A stretch of DNA of 64,000 nt. It comes from Dysidea avara (lineage: Eukaryota > Porifera > Demospongiae > Dictyoceratida > Dysideidae). Under the pieces are notes generated by a model. The model did no database searches. It worked only from the letters and a program-made list of their open reading frames with translations, and was not told the origin of the DNA. The DNA is taken from assembly GCF_963678975.1 (NCBI RefSeq), contig NC_089277.1, positions 26,176,672 to 26,240,671 on the forward strand, given 5' to 3'. Shown here in pieces: positions 1 to 13,275 of this stretch; the first letter of the stretch is position 1, and each line of letters begins with the position of its first letter. The translations under genes were made by a program, and so were the position numbers.

Positions 1-1
1 T

Positions 2-2902
2 CATTGTTTGCCACTAAAAGAGAAGGATCCTTTTTGCAGTAGTGGTAAAATGTTTATGAAACCAAAGGTGCAACCAGTCAATATCTTAGCACTCAATGAC
101 AGCAATAAATCCTTTGTTACAGAACCTGAGGTGCAACCAGTTGAGCTTTTACAACTTGATGAAAGTAGGAAATCAATTGATACAGAACCCAAGATGGAAC
201 TAGTTGACGAAACTGCATTTGAGGATAGTTTTAATTGTATTATTACATGGGATGACTTAAATAATGAGTTAAAGGCAATTCTTCCACCAAAATCTACAAG
301 TACAAATATGTCATACACTTATGTCATCGAGAAGTACGAAGATTTGACACAGGAAGCATTTTCTGGTGAACCTAAGGAGTGTTTCAATGTAGAATTTAGA
401 GTTAACTTGCATTCCAAAGAAGAATTTAATGATTGGATTACAGCTTTTTTTCAGTCAAGCCAATGCACATATCGCAAGACCCGCACATACAATCCATCTT
501 TAAAAAGAGTGTTGTATAAGCTGGACATGCATTGCCACCATTATTGAAAACAGCTTACAGCAAAGCAGCTAAGCGCTAAAAGCAAGAAGCCTAAAAAGCC
601 AACTATGGTTAGTACCATACGGAACAAAAAAACAAATTGTCCTTCAAGACTCTCTGTTACATTGTTTGCAACAAACAACAAGGCTACTTCTTTACAGCGT
701 AGCCATCCTTTGTATGTCAAACTTCTGTTTCAGCATAACGATCTGATCAAATGCTTTCATACCTTGAGCTTTAAATCAGTATCCCAAGAAACAAAGGATG
801 CATACTTCACACTGTTTGCTCTGGGCCATTCAGCTGCTACTGCAAGACACTATCACGAATCACAACTGCTGGGAGATCCAGATTCAACACAGGCCACACT
901 AGCAGATAGATCAGTCAATCCTAATCCTCAAGATGTAAGCAGATTGTTTGATACATGGAGAAAATCAGAACTGGGACTACAGAATGGAAAACCAATGCTT
1001 GAAAAACTCGAAGAAGAAATAAGATTATATAATGAAAAATATAATTCAATAGGTGGGAAAGCAACTTTACAGTTTTTTGACAGCATGAAGCCCAATGATA
1101 AAGGAGAATCCGCTGATGATGGAGAAATTAGTGATTGCAGTGATTCTGGCAAGCCTCCAAAAAGACGTAAATGTGCTATTCAGCCAATGATTGTTACCAT
1201 TTGTACTCCAATGATGACAAGAGCTCATCAGAACCTCCCACAAGCGGCAGAAGTCATGTACTGTGATTCAACTTCCTGCCTTGATCGCTTCAATACATCT
1301 GTCTTTCTTTTTTCAACTAATCATGCAGGAGGATCCATTTCATTAGGAATTGCATTGACATCAGATGAAAAGGAATCTACATTATGTTCAGCTTTATCAG
1401 ATTTAAAAAAGGTGTGGCCGCAAGATGCATTTTACAACAGCGGTACAAGTGTTGGTCCTAAAGTCATACTTACAGATGACAGTGCAGCAGAACAAGCTGC
1501 TTTGCAGTCAGTATGGCCTTCTTCAACATTGTTACTTTGCTCATTCCACTTCTCGCAGAGACGATGGACATGGTTATATGATGGTAAAAACAAAATTGTT
1601 CAGGGAGATCGTGTGATATTAATTAATTTGCTAAAAAAGCTTTTGTATAGCAAATCTGAGCTATTACTAAATGAGAGCTACAGTGATTTGTTAAAGCACA
1701 CTACAGCATCCAAGTACCCCCACTTTTGCAATTAATATGTGAAAGCTCTTTGAACCAAGAGACACCAGTGGGCTCTTTGCTTTCGTGTTTCTTTGCCAGT
1801 TCGTAGTAATCACACCAACAATTATTCAGAAGCTGGCATGAAAATTCTCAAAGAATTGATATTTAGTCGTGTCAAAGCCTACAATCTCATTCAAATGTTT
1901 CACTTTGTGACAGATGCTTTAGAACTTTACTATCAGAGGAAGCTGCTCTGCATAGCTCATTGCAGGTTTGATCACTACGTATCTATGAAGTTCAAAGGTA
2001 TCAATGCAAGCAAAATTAAGCTGGAAAACATATACACTACGGACAACAATGATCAGTTTAAGGTTGTAAGCTCAAGGGATACTGGCGATGTGTATACAGT
2101 GGATATGTCTGGGGTTCTGCACATGTGTTCTAGGAAGTGATGGGTCTCCATGCAGTCACCAGGCAGCAGTTGCTATCAACTTTCATAAGTCAAGTATAAA
2201 TTTTGTTCCTTCCATGCACCCTGAATCTAGGAAGCTGATGACATATATAGCATTAGGAGAAAAGGCAGAGGCTGACTTGTCAATGTATGCAGCTGTGTCG
2301 CAGGCATCTGATGAAAAAACTTTTTGTGATAGTAAAAGGCAATTCCCTGAGAAGAAGAGAGTGCTGTGATCCCAATCGTTGTTGAGGATGGCACGTGTGA
2401 AATCAGTGAAGAGATGCAAATTGAAGAAGATGCAAACGTTGACCAGAATTCTGAAACATTGTCACAGCTAAAAGTTGTAATGGAAGACATGACAAAACAC
2501 CTGCAACAAAAGGATCAAGATTATAACATGGTCTCAGGAATTGAAAAGTTTGTAAAGAGATATCAAGATATGTGTGCAAGTAGTACCACTGCGAAGCTTG
2601 CTTCTGCCTTGCATCAATTTGCATGGTCTCCAGGGGAAAAGTTGACTGTTCAACCTGGTTTGTTAAGAAGAGGGTATAGAATCCCAGTGCAGGCAACTGC
2701 TGCAGGTCGCCGTCGAAAGGGGACACCTAGGGGTAAAGGAACAGTTACATCAGGGAAACCGCTAAAATTGAATTGTACCGGAGGAAAAGAAAATGACACT
2801 AATCGCTACAACATGCCAACAAGAAGAGAGCCCAAGGGTAAACGCCCTCATAACTTTTCTGTCAATGTTTCAAAGGGCCTTCAAAATGCTGGAAAATGGT
2901 GA
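2..2902 (+). pseudogene. Decayed Mutator-like (MULE) transposase with SWIM zinc finger
   Basis: One plus-strand coding trace runs from the window edge to a stop at 2902, so its 5' end may lie outside. An N-terminal WRKY/GCM-type zinc-finger trace (about 390-670, with CTYRKT, LDMHCHH and NCPSRLSVTL) leads into the catalytic core at about 1240-1600: YCDST supplies the first Asp, ILTDDSAAE the second, and LLLCSFHFSQRRW is the C/H block. SNHTNNYSEAG follows at about 1800. A SWIM finger (C-x-C then C-S-H, about 2108-2160) and a basic tail (GRRRKGTPRGKG, then KRPHNFSVNVSK) end it. In-frame stops at 545-547, 1733-1735 and about 1751, a frameshift near 2110 and another near 2366 break it. These breaks fall inside conserved blocks, so introns do not explain them. 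MULE transposases move DNA through an RNase H-like DDE core; this copy cannot make a full protein. Ends and target duplication were not found. Confidence 0.85.
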
Positions 2903-4869
2903 ACTCATCATATCACAGTGTGGCCAACTTTTTGCACTCTTGTTAGTCTTGTGGAATTTCAGTACGGCTATAGTAGTCAGTTATGTACAATGTGTCTTTA
3001 AATGCATGCAATTATATTTGAACCACTGGGACACTTTGGAACAATTAAGGTCTAGGGACACAATGAATAGCTAACTAGCTATAGCTAATTGCATGCGTGT
3101 CTTAAAACTAGCGTTCATTACTAGGAGGGTCCTTCAATGACTTAAGGTGAACACGCTGACTATTTAAGCTTAAGCATAACTACGTACAGAGTCTAGCTGT
3201 ATAGTCTACAGTGCAACTAATTGCGAAAATGATTACGTTCGATTGTGCAGGGTCAAGTAATTGATATCCGTTCACTTTATGGATATTTCCGTAAAACCAT
3301 TAAATGGAAATATTAAAGTTACAAAACCTCGTACAAAAAAAAAATTCGCCTCTACCGGACCGTGGATGAATTTGTTGGAGTACAGTTGTGGCACGTGCGA
3401 TAATGCTCGACAAATATAGACGGGTTGCCTATTTAGGGCGTGTCCCTTGTGTAACGCGAGCAAACGCGACTTTCCGTTTTACGCATGATTACAATGTTGG
3501 TCAAGAAGTCAACAAAAAACCCATTTTTTAAAATAGTTTGACAAACGTTTTTGATTTTTCAAAGGTACAAGGGGAGTTAAAATCATCCAGTCTATCATTT
3601 TAAGTAGTAGTAAAGTCTTACAATGAATGTTTTCAGCGAGTTTTATCGCTTTCCAAAAACCCGAGATTGAGAGAAAATCATCTTCTCGTTCAGCCTTCAC
3701 CTTACACGCTGGATATGTTATAGCTCGAACATTTCTCTATAACATACTTTCTGCTCTGAAGGCTGGCTAACTCCTGCTTGCTAAAGTTAACCGAAACGTT
3801 CATTTTCTACATTAGCCGTAATACATTTTTGACTTATCGAACTCGGAAAGTATGTGGAAAATTTACGGTAAAACGACCATGCCTTAAAAAGGCAACCCGT
3901 CAATAGCTACCTCGATTGGAAGTAGTCTGTACTGAAATGGTTACGTAGCTAGTTATTTAAGCTGTAATAATACAACACCGTATATGTTGGCTAGCCCACC
4001 ATTGGGTCATTAGCCTTTTTTGCAATTATGAATGGTTTTGAGTGTTTCGTACAGGCATGCCTGCCCCTCCATCACCTTCTGGCTAGCTACGCCCCTGATT
4101 GTGTTAATTACACTAGTTATTCATATGCTCACAAACATGTTTGATAAATTGTTATTATGGTGGAGTGAAAACTACGAAACCCATTTTCATTTCACTCAAA
4201 ATACTTTACCAAAACAAGAAAAATTAAAGTGACAATTACACTTCTTGGAGTTATATGCTTGCACTGAAACAATTCTCTTTCTAATATCACTTGATGCTTA
4301 GAAAAAACTACAAAAGTGCTTTTGGGTGGACCCTGTGCATTATGTCATAATTTACGTGATTTGTACAGCTTCCATGTGAGCATAAGTAAGAATACTTACA
4401 TGAGAATCTTTAAGAATAATTAGAATACGATATTACGAACGACTTATGAAGTAGCAGCCGCGATGAACACTGTTCTTGCTATAGTAGCGGATAGTTAGCA
4501 ATCAAAAAGGTACTTAAATTTGTGGGCGGGTCTACATACAACTGTAACGAGGATTTGCCATGACGTCAGTACGCGTTGCTAAGTTCGTCACTAATCCCTG
4601 CTAGGGTATATTATCTATGGTGTAACAAAACATCGTGCGATAATTAGCATTTCAGGTGAGCCTTCAGACGAACAGCCAGCAATTCCAGACAAAACAAAAC
4701 CAGCCCCAAGAGTCAAATAAATTCCTTATTATAAAATACACGTTATAAACTACTTCAATTACTGAACTAAAACTACTAGTACTTTCACCTCAACTTTCAC
4801 TGTTGCTATGACTGACTGGTTACTAAGCAATACAGCGTGGTGCGCATTAATTAGAGTTACTAACAATTT
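2903..4869. other. No gene seen; AT-rich flank
   Basis: No coding trace of any family I recognise. A short inverted pair around ACGGGTTGCCT (about 3420) and AGGCAACCCGT (about 3893) could be the ends of a roughly 500-bp MITE, but it is too short and degenerate to call. Confidence 0.4.
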
Positions 4870-5272
4870 ATGGCGTTTTCATAGACTGTATTCCAGACAA
4901 GACAAGTTATATTCATGGTTATTTCATAGGTTGTACAGGATTTCATGGCATGACAAATCATCAATGTGATGTAATTTATCCACTTGTATTGTTGCATTTC
5001 ATAGAGTGCCAAGAAGTGATAAAATTGTTTTCATAGGGTTTCCATGACCATGTAAAATGGAAAAATATTTTCATAGGTAACAAACGAATTCATGCACTTT
5101 TCATAAGGAACACGGGATCACTGATGTCTCCCATGTGTGTAAATCCATAGGCATTTCATAGAGTATTGTGATAAATTCATGGGGATTTCCCAACACTATG
5201 AATATACCGTGAACGCTTTTCTGGGTAAATTCATGTGTAATTCATAAAATTCATAGGGATTTCATGGCTAAA
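4870..5272. repeat. Cluster of degenerate TTTCATAGG / TTCATGG motifs
   Basis: About 17 copies of TTTCATAG(G) or TTCATGG occur in 400 bp, nearly all on the same strand and irregularly spaced. Examples are near 4873, 4920, 4940, 4995, 5028, 5070, 5098, 5151, 5176, 5249 and 5258. The spacing is too irregular for a fresh satellite; it could be an eroded one or a cluster of binding sites. Confidence 0.6.
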
Positions 5273-5464
5273 AAAGTTACTAGTGCTATATTATAGCATA
5301 GATTATAGCTACTATGATTGTCTACATTATCCAGGAGGGATGTTCAATGTCAGTACTACATCGCTTTTGAATACAATCACCCAGACGTAATAGTAAGGAT
5401 TTCAACAAGTAATAAAAATTACAACTGTGTCACGTGAGATCACGTGATCCACCCAATAATAAAA

Positions 5465-5533
5465 CGGTGTTTCTAGAGCTCTGGCAGCCGGAGGTGGTTT
5501 GCCAATGCTACAGCTCCGTCACTCCATCACGTG
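5465..5533 (+). repeat. Left terminal inverted repeat of the MULE
   Basis: Begins CGGTGTTTCTAGAGCTCTGG and ends CATCACGTG. It matches the reverse complement of 15525-15593 with about four substitutions, and the duplicated target ATAATAAAA lies immediately outside. The CACGTG near its inner end could bind bHLH-type proteins; this is only a guess. Confidence 0.85.
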
Positions 5534-6079
5534 ATGTGATACTTCAACACCCGGTATTTCAGGTGAACTAGACTGGGCCGCCTGTACCTGTATCGTGCTG
5601 TATAGGGGTTTAAATGGAAGAAAGTGAGAGAGAGGAAGTGTTAGAGACTGTTGAAGTGGAGTGTGGCAGCGTAAACTTTGTTCTTGGTGAGAAGTTTTCG
5701 TCTTGCGAACAGCTGAACTCGCAGCTGAAGGAGAAGATTACTGCTTACCAACAAGGGAATAATGTCCAGTTAGCCTACACTGACTCGCGAACGCTGGATG
5801 CTGCTCAGAAAAGAGCACCGAAGAGAATACAGAAAGCAAATGAAAAATTACATTATTATTCTTTGCACCTTACGTGCTATATGGCTTGGTGGAAAGCCGT
5901 TCCACAGCAAAGGATCTGGCCAGAGACCTTGTCACAGGTATAGCAACTAAGTGGTCGAAACTTATTTAGCTGATGATGCTACGTATAATATTATGTGCAG
6001 CACAATTAAGCAGAATTGCAAAGCTTGTATAAAGCTTAACTTAAGTGAAGATGGCCAGTACCTGGAGGTCACAGACGTT

Positions 6080-6655
6080 AGATTAGATTAGATTAGATTA
6101 TCCATTTTTGTCAAAAGACAAGGGTACACAAAAGGCTAAGCCTGTAAACGTGCTCCCCTTCACAAAAAGCACATACAAAACAACACACACACATGTACAC
6201 TGAATAAAAAACAAACAAACAAAACACACTAAACAGATGTATTAAAAGCTTATACAAAACTGAAGACATATAGTTGATGCTACACAAAAAGAAATCGACG
6301 AAGAGCAGAGTGAAAAGCAACACGATTCGACAGTTTAAGAATACTGTGAGGTATTGAGTTCCACAGAAAAGGAGTGTTGACAAAGAAAGAGTGACGATAA
6401 GGGTTGATGGTCGATGAGGGAATGGAAAGTGATTGAGGGTGAGATCTTGTGTTTGTAAAAGAAAATTGGAAATACTTGTTAAATGGGATTGAAATTCGAT
6501 TGTGTAAAATATCATGAGCTAGGCTAATAGAACTGAAGGATCTCCTAGAGTGGAGGGTAGGCCACTTAAGCTGATGCAAACATGAGTCAGAGGATTTAGT
6601 CCAGTTTCTAGTAGCAGAATTCCACCTGCTACCACAGACCCAGCGTCTGCAATAC
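6080..6655 (-). mobile_element. 5'-truncated LINE inserted in a MULE exon
   Basis: On minus the frame encodes the C-terminal end of a non-LTR reverse-transcriptase protein (CEYCRRWVCGSRWNSATRNW, LKWPTLHSRRSFSSISLAHD, FFVNTPFLWNSIPHSILKLS, ending FHSALRRFLFV). It ends in an (AGATT)n tail at 6080-6099, as seen on plus. It splits the host finger exactly between codons for LEVTDV (ending 6079) and HNHEVSK (starting about 6657), which dates it after the MULE. The target duplication is unclear. Confidence 0.8.
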
Positions 6656-7984
6656 TCACAATCATGAAGTCAGCAAGGTACAGTATGCTATAAATTAATT
6701 ACATCATGCATTGGGCTATTTCTATTACGTGTGTACATGTACTTTTTTTCTAACAGGCTATTTATGATCATTTACCCTGACAATGAAAGTTGACACCATC
6801 TGAACGGAATGAAGCTGCTGAATTGTTAAAATTAATTAAGGGTGAACAATAAGCTACTTCAGCAGCACCTATCACAATCAACTGGGAAGATTGTTATCCT
6901 AAAAGATATCAGCAATATAAAGCACTCAATATGGAAAACGGATGGAAATGATTTAGAAAAATTGTCTTCTTATCTGAAGGCAATAGAAGGTACAACATTT
7001 TGTGAGTAATTTACTGAGTAATATTTGGTGATGTACTGAGTAATGTACATCACCAAATATTTAATTTATTGTGCATGTGACCAGAATTGCAAGTATTCCA
7101 TGCACATTTCGCACAATCCTAATTTTACAGTGTTAAATCGATACAATGGGTGAAATATTTGTGAACAATTAAATTTTTTGAGCACTTGTTTTCACGATGA
7201 AGAAAGGTGCTAAGTGCAAAATTAAAATCATATTCCCCTAAGTTAAAAAATCTTTGTTTACTATCGTCAATGTTCCCAAGGATATGGAAGATATGAGCAT
7301 TAGTATGCCCCATGTTGAATAAGCCATTCCTCTCATTTTTACCCTTGTAGTGCTGAAAGGCATAAATTACTTAGCAATTTTATGAGAAAGTAATAGTGAA
7401 AGTCATGTTGATTGTACTCTAAGTTGACTGTTAAACTAAGCACATGTAGTTTATTTTCAAGTTCCATTTTGCCACTGTACAAATCAATCTTGCTGTTTTT
7501 ACCAGTTTGCTTTGAACATTCTTAGTTTATAGGCTGAAACTTTGGTTGACCATTCCTATGTAGATAAATATGGAATTAAAATGGAGTTTAAAAACATGTA
7601 AGCATGGCAGATCCAGTCTTATATAGTAGCAATACTTCTTTGAGCACATAACATAGTTATCACATATGCACTTGCATATGTGCATGCATACTTGAATGCA
7701 GAGGTAATAGAGGGGTGTGTAAGCACCCTTCTATATCTCCTCTAACAGACTGGAAACTGACTTACTAATGGACTAGAAACTTGCCTTAAATATCTATGCA
7801 TTGCTTAATTGTTTAGTTGTTTTAAATTACAGTTAGGACTTATGCAAACCTCTGACCACAATCTTGAAGAGCGCTTGGACTGGTATAGGCTGCAGATTCA
7901 AGGCTGCAGATTCAAGGCTGCCAGTCTGCCCAGGTACAGTCGTGGATTTTTCTCCTTTCTTCAACTTTTCAAATGCACTTAATA

Positions 7985-8075
7985 TACCATCTTTAAACAG
8001 GCTGTAGGACCAGGTGTCCTACAGACCTTCAGCACTTGTGCTGTAAAGCCTTAAAAGAAATAAATTACCCCTGCA
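7985..8075 (+). repeat. Dispersed 3'-end fragment (CTGTAGGACCAGGTGTCC)
   Basis: The stretch with CTGTAGGACCAGGTGTCCTA, CTGTAAAGCC and an A-rich end recurs inverted at 54295-54345. The unit with its AAATAAATT-type tail looks like the 3' end of a retroelement; no coding part is attached. Confidence 0.5.
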
Positions 8076-8399
8076 CTTGAGAATAGTTTGAAATCCTGTG
8101 CTTAGAAATAGTTTACTCATCACGTTATGGCTGTAAACCTGTTGCAGTGACGTGCAATCCAAGAAACAAGCTTGGAAGATACCATCAATTATATGTATTT
8201 TTTCGGGTTTTTATTCAACTGAACTGCTGTAATTATTGCTTTTGCAATCCCATTTTCCAATCCCATTTTCCAATCCATTCTCTGCTATAGTCATGTCGTG
8301 CATACTTGCCTGCATAGTTGCCTAAATAACTAAAATTGTGGAATGGTCTTTCATGTTGCATAAAACATGCATGCACACGTATGCACGCTTGTTCGCGCT

Positions 8400-8434
8400 C
8401 ACACACGCACCTGTACACACATACACACACACTA
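8400..8434. repeat. CA-rich microsatellite
   Basis: Interrupted CACACA run inside MULE intron 2. Apparent reading frames across it are low-complexity artefacts. Confidence 0.8.
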
Positions 8435-10739
8435 AACGCCATAGGTGTGAGTGCTTTTTGCATGCCATATGTATATAGCAGGGTTAAATTCAAGAGTTAT
8501 TTGGATTATCCAGGTCAACTGAGTCATAATTGTTTGGTCAAGTAGGTCACCTTCACAAAATATCAGATAACATGAATGACGAATCAATCAAGTTTCATCA
8601 CTGCATTGGATTAGGTGGATGGCAATGTGCTCCACCCCTTTTCACAGGGTAGTGCTGACAGATTAGTCATTATAGATGTCTTGTATATAGAGGGAGAACA
8701 TAACATTTCTAATCAATAACTCAAGAATGGGACTGTGTGATGACCTGGAAGAAGCCAAAGGTGTTCATGTTCACTATTTATATCTAAAATTTCTAGCTAT
8801 ATTTTGGTCACCCCACTAGCGTAATTATTAAAATTTCTAGCTATATAGTGTGAGCTATAATAATGGTCAGTCAGTAAAATATTTTTGGTTTGGCTAAATA
8901 TGTAGGTTCATCACCTATGGGCAATATCACACATTCCCAATAAGTGGGCATGGCCCACAAAAGAAGCTGGCAAAGACTTATACAATCACTGTGTTTCCCA
9001 CTGAGTTGTATGATATATAATGGATTAGTGGGGCATGGCTCTACGTATGCCTACAGACAGTAATAGAAAAATATTATCTATGCTAAATATAAGTGAATGT
9101 GACTCAATAAAGAGCTCAGATGCATCAATGCACTTCCATGTCACCAAACTGAATGATCAATGTCACATGTAATCCAAGGGACCTGGATATTCTGTAACCA
9201 ACTCAGAATGTGACCCAGGTGACTCGACCCTGATTCAATGCTGATTTATGTACAGGTGTATAATGTTTTTGATATTAGATATAACTGCTGTTATGTATTA
9301 TAGCTCTTTATCCATACCTTGGTTTTAGGGTCAGTTCCAAAATTACTATAGGGGTCAGTGGGTCATCGAGATCAGTTTCAACCCTGATATGTAATACATA
9401 TGTACCCGTGTACATACTTGAAGTGCTCATTAGAGCTATTTCTTCCAGGATCAACAGTTGAATTTCTGTGTGATGAAGACAAGAATCTTGTTGGTATTGT
9501 TTTTCAAGACGGCATTATGAAATCAACCTTTTCTGCTTTCCCAGAAGTTTTACTGGTGGATGCAACATATAAATTAAAAGAATTGAGAATGCCTGCATGT
9601 GTACTTGATGATGGTGGTTGACGGAAATGGTCAAAGTGAAATTGTGTGTGCTTTTGGTACAGTTTTAGAAACCGAAGAGTCAGTGAGCAAAATGATACAA
9701 GTTTTCAAGTCTCACAATCCAGCTTGGGCCTCCTCAAGAGTTTTAATCTCAGACAAAGATTGTAGTGAGAGAGCTGTTTTTGCAAAAGAATATCCTGGTA
9801 TTTGTTTACAGCTCTGTTTATTTCACGTGTTACGAAGTTTTAGACGAGAGATTACTTGTGACAAAATGGGAATCAGAGCTGGAGAAAGAGATCATGCATT
9901 GGAAATTTTGTTAAAACTTGCATATTCTAGGTCTGAGTCAGACTGTAATCAGCACTATGAAGTAAGCAAGAATGTGTGATGCATAAATTGTTACCATATC
10001 ATCAGTGTAAATAGCTGATGTGCTTATTGTAGTCATGTATCTGTATTAAAACCATACTCACTGTACACATGGTTCAATCATGTATATGTGACCTGCTGAG
10101 TGAAAACCCGACTTGCTTGATTTTACGACTTCTTTGTTGTCTAGAGGGAATAAACAATGGGGTGTTAAAGTTACAGTCTTTTCTGGTCAGTACTATGTAC
10201 TTTTAGAATTACAGCACTAGAAAGCAAAAGTTGATTTTCACATTGCCTATACAGAAAATTGTAGGCACTCATTCATATTGTAAGTCACAAGTGCAACAGG
10301 CTATCGAGTTGGGACTTGTGCCATTATGTTCACCATGAATTGAGGCATTCATCAAGGTACGATAAACTTACATTTTACAACATAATAGGTTACATTTTCT
10401 TTGTGGTACAAAAATGAAGCAATGATATTCTTGCTTTCCATGAAAAGGCAAATCTAGTGGTGTATTACTTATTTCAGTTTATGACATTTTTTCACTGATT
10501 TGTGAATGCTTTATCATACAGTACGATAGTAACTGTATAGTAGAGACCACAAAGGAGTAGGCATGGCCCACGAAATAATATCACCCAAAAAACAGCCTCA
10601 ATTTCCCCTAACGACAATCAGGCAGTGTTGGTTAGGTGAAACTAAGCCCAAACAAGCTTTCAGATCGACCCGAAATGCTTTAAACAAGTTGCTACGGAAT
10701 TTTAAAAATAATTTATTTAACGGAATTTTCTACTGACTG

Positions 10740-11310
10740 AGTAAGTAAGTAAGTAACTGACTGACTGATGCCTTCAGACAAGCATAACTTGATAACAGCT
10801 AAGACTACGGGCTTGATTTTTTCACTGTGTGACGTCGCTTCGGACCGACAGGTGCCTTTTGGCATACTGCAGTATGTACAATGCATTCTTCGTGGACTTA
10901 CCAGTGTCCTCCTTTGTGTACCATTTATCTTTGCTGACAGCGAAAAGTGTCGATTTGGCGATAGCATGTGACGGCTTCCCTTCGTAACGGAAATCGTCCA
11001 TATTTGTCATAGTGGCTATTTTGATATCAGAAGTGCTTTTCAAACAGTTCTTGATTCATACTGCTGTGTAACGGGTTGAACTTAGCCGACAACAAAGCGT
11101 AATGGATACTTCACTTTTCGGACAATAATTGATATAACTGGGACGCACAGCACCATTTCTTTCGGTATGTATGGATTGCAGAGGTGCTTTTCGAACAGTT
11201 CTTGATTCGAAATGCTGCGTAACAGGTTGAACATAGCTGACAACGAAGCGTAATGGATACTTCACTTTTCAGACAATAACTGGGGTGCGCGGCGCCATTT
11301 CAGATGCGGT
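10740..11310 (-). repeat. Dispersed repeat family R1, copy 1, with an internal tandem duplication
   Basis: On minus this carries ACACAAAGGAGGACACTGG, then AAAAGGCACCTGTC, then CTTGTCTGAAGGCATCAGTC, and ends in a CAGT-type simple repeat. The same order of words is found at 12545-12975 and, degraded, at 43690-43935. The far part is a tandem pair of about 160 bp (units near 11030-11165 and 11191-11310, both with GTGCTTTTCRAACAGTTCTT). Probably a non-autonomous element; no coding function is claimed. Confidence 0.65.
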
Positions 11311-11393
11311 ATGCATGGGTTCACCAGTCATAATTATTATTTGCAAAAAAAGTTAACAAACAAGTACACAGACAAATTTGGAATTTTCAACTA

Positions 11394-11709
11394 GAGTAGG
11401 GACCATAACACACCGATAAAAAGTACTGAAACAAGCTGGAGTAGTGCACGATATTAATTCACAGTAAAACAATAAGAAGTGTTATATCCCTACTGTGCAT
11501 TTCCATTGTACTGAAACAAGCTGGAGTAGTGCACGATATTAATTCACAGTAAAACAATAAGAAGTGTTATGTCCCTACTGTGCTCAAGATACCGCAATGG
11601 AAATGCACAGTAGGGATATAACACTTCTTATTGTTTTACTGTGAATTAATATCGTGCACTACTCCAGCTTGTTTCAGTACTTTTTATCGATGTGTTATGG
11701 TCCGTACTC
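11394..11709. repeat. Foldback element with 115-bp arms
   Basis: Left arm 11394-11508 and right arm 11595-11709 are reverse complements with two mismatches seen (CACCGATAAA against CATCGATAAA, and one near the outer tip). The 86-bp spacer holds a third, direct copy of the inner arm (11508-11583, offset 85 bp from the first). Outer tips read GAGTAGGGACCATAAC. It lies in MULE intron 3. A transcript would form a long hairpin. Confidence 0.85.
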
Positions 11710-12544
11710 TGTAAAATATCATCTGGCTACTTATATTGAGTGAGCTACACAATAGCTTAATAAGAGGTGTGGCTACCACTTGTTGATTTCTACGGCAATT
11801 AAGAGAAGATAATAAGTATCTGTCGGCTTGAAAGGGTTCCAGCTAGATAAAAGAGGTAGTTAACTACATATGTACAACTCGCCTATAAGTGAGTTTTAAA
11901 AAGGGTTAGGCTAACCTATTTCAAAATGGGCCTATCTAAATTTGTAGTAATAAATCTGGGTGATGCATTTCAAAATGAGTTGACTAATTTTAAATCAGTC
12001 AAATTTCAAAGAGGTGCATAACACTATTGTATCATGTATTATGCATGTAGGTATGTTATGTGACTTCATGGTGTTGTTATTATAGGATTTTAGACTTGCT
12101 GGTCTCACCACAGTTTTTACTTACTACAATGATAATTGGCATCCCATTCGAGAGGAATGGGTAGAATGTTTTAAGAACGCAGCCTTCACCCTGGGTGAGA
12201 GGACAAACAACAGATTAGAGAGTATCAATGCTAAAGTGAAGAGTGTTTTTGCAAGGTATCTGCATGCTTGAATGCATACCTAAGGAAATTTAAGAATTGT
12301 AAGTTCAATTGGGGATCATAGAAAAAAGTAGGAGGTCACTTACACCTGCAGATAAACTAGTGAACATTTCATCCGTAATTCAGTCATGGATACAAGGATA
12401 AATATTCACTAGCATATTTGCTGGTGTAGGCAACCTCCCTTGTTCCCTACTTTTTTACTACTGTATGATCCCTAGTCAAACTTAAAACTTTTATATATGT
12501 GCTTGTTTGTTTACATTTTCGCCAGAGGTAATGTTTTTGACTAA

Positions 12545-12975
12545 ACATGTGCCCCAACTATAGATTATTGTCTCGAAACCATTACACTTTGCTTTCAGCT
12601 ATTTTCAGCCCATTACACAGTGCTACAAACAAAGAACAGTACAAGTGCCTCTGCAATCAATCCAGTAACCATGGAAAATACAGACGATTCCTGTTTATAA
12701 TTGTATGGAAGCCATTGCACTACCACAAATCAATACCTTGCTACCACAAATTGACACCTTGGGCTGTTAACAAAAAGAAATGGGACACAAAGGAGGACAA
12801 AGGTAAGTCCATGACGTACATTGTATGTACTGTGGTATGCAAAAGGCATCTGTCAGGCTAAAGCAACATTGGATAAAATCAAGCCTGTAGGCTTAGCTGT
12901 TGTCGAGTTGCACTTGTCTGAAGGCATCAGGCAGAAAGTTAGTCAGTCAGTAGAAACTTTCATTGGACAAAAATT
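12545..12975 (+). repeat. Dispersed repeat family R1, copy 2
   Basis: Contains CAAAGAACAGTACAAGTGCC, GACACAAAGGAGGACAAAGG, AAAAGGCATCTGTC and CTTGTCTGAAGGCATCAGGC in the same order as copy 1 on the opposite strand. It lies in the interval after MULE exon 4, where the SWIM-coding exon would be expected. Confidence 0.65.
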
Positions 12976-13212
12976 TTTATGATTTATTGGAAGCATTCTG
13001 AAGGCAGTTTTGGGCTTGGTTATACCTAACCAATACTGCCAAGGTGACAGGATGGTATTGTGAAGGTGGTTGTTGGATGATATTTTTGGAAAAGAATGAT
13101 CATCATGATCAAGGTACTTTATAGTTTATTGACTACTGACTCACATTTTGCATAGGAAATCAGCCTGTACCACTGGTAGACACAGTGCAAAGTAGAAGTG
13201 ATGATGTAAATG

Positions 13213-13213
<1 letters not shown>

Positions 13214-13245
<32 letters not shown>

Positions 13246-13275
13246 CATGTGTACGTGTGGGTGCGTGTGTGCGTG
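13214..13275. repeat. TG microsatellite
   Basis: A nearly pure TG run of about 30 bp grading into GTGCGTG-type variants. Confidence 0.85.
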
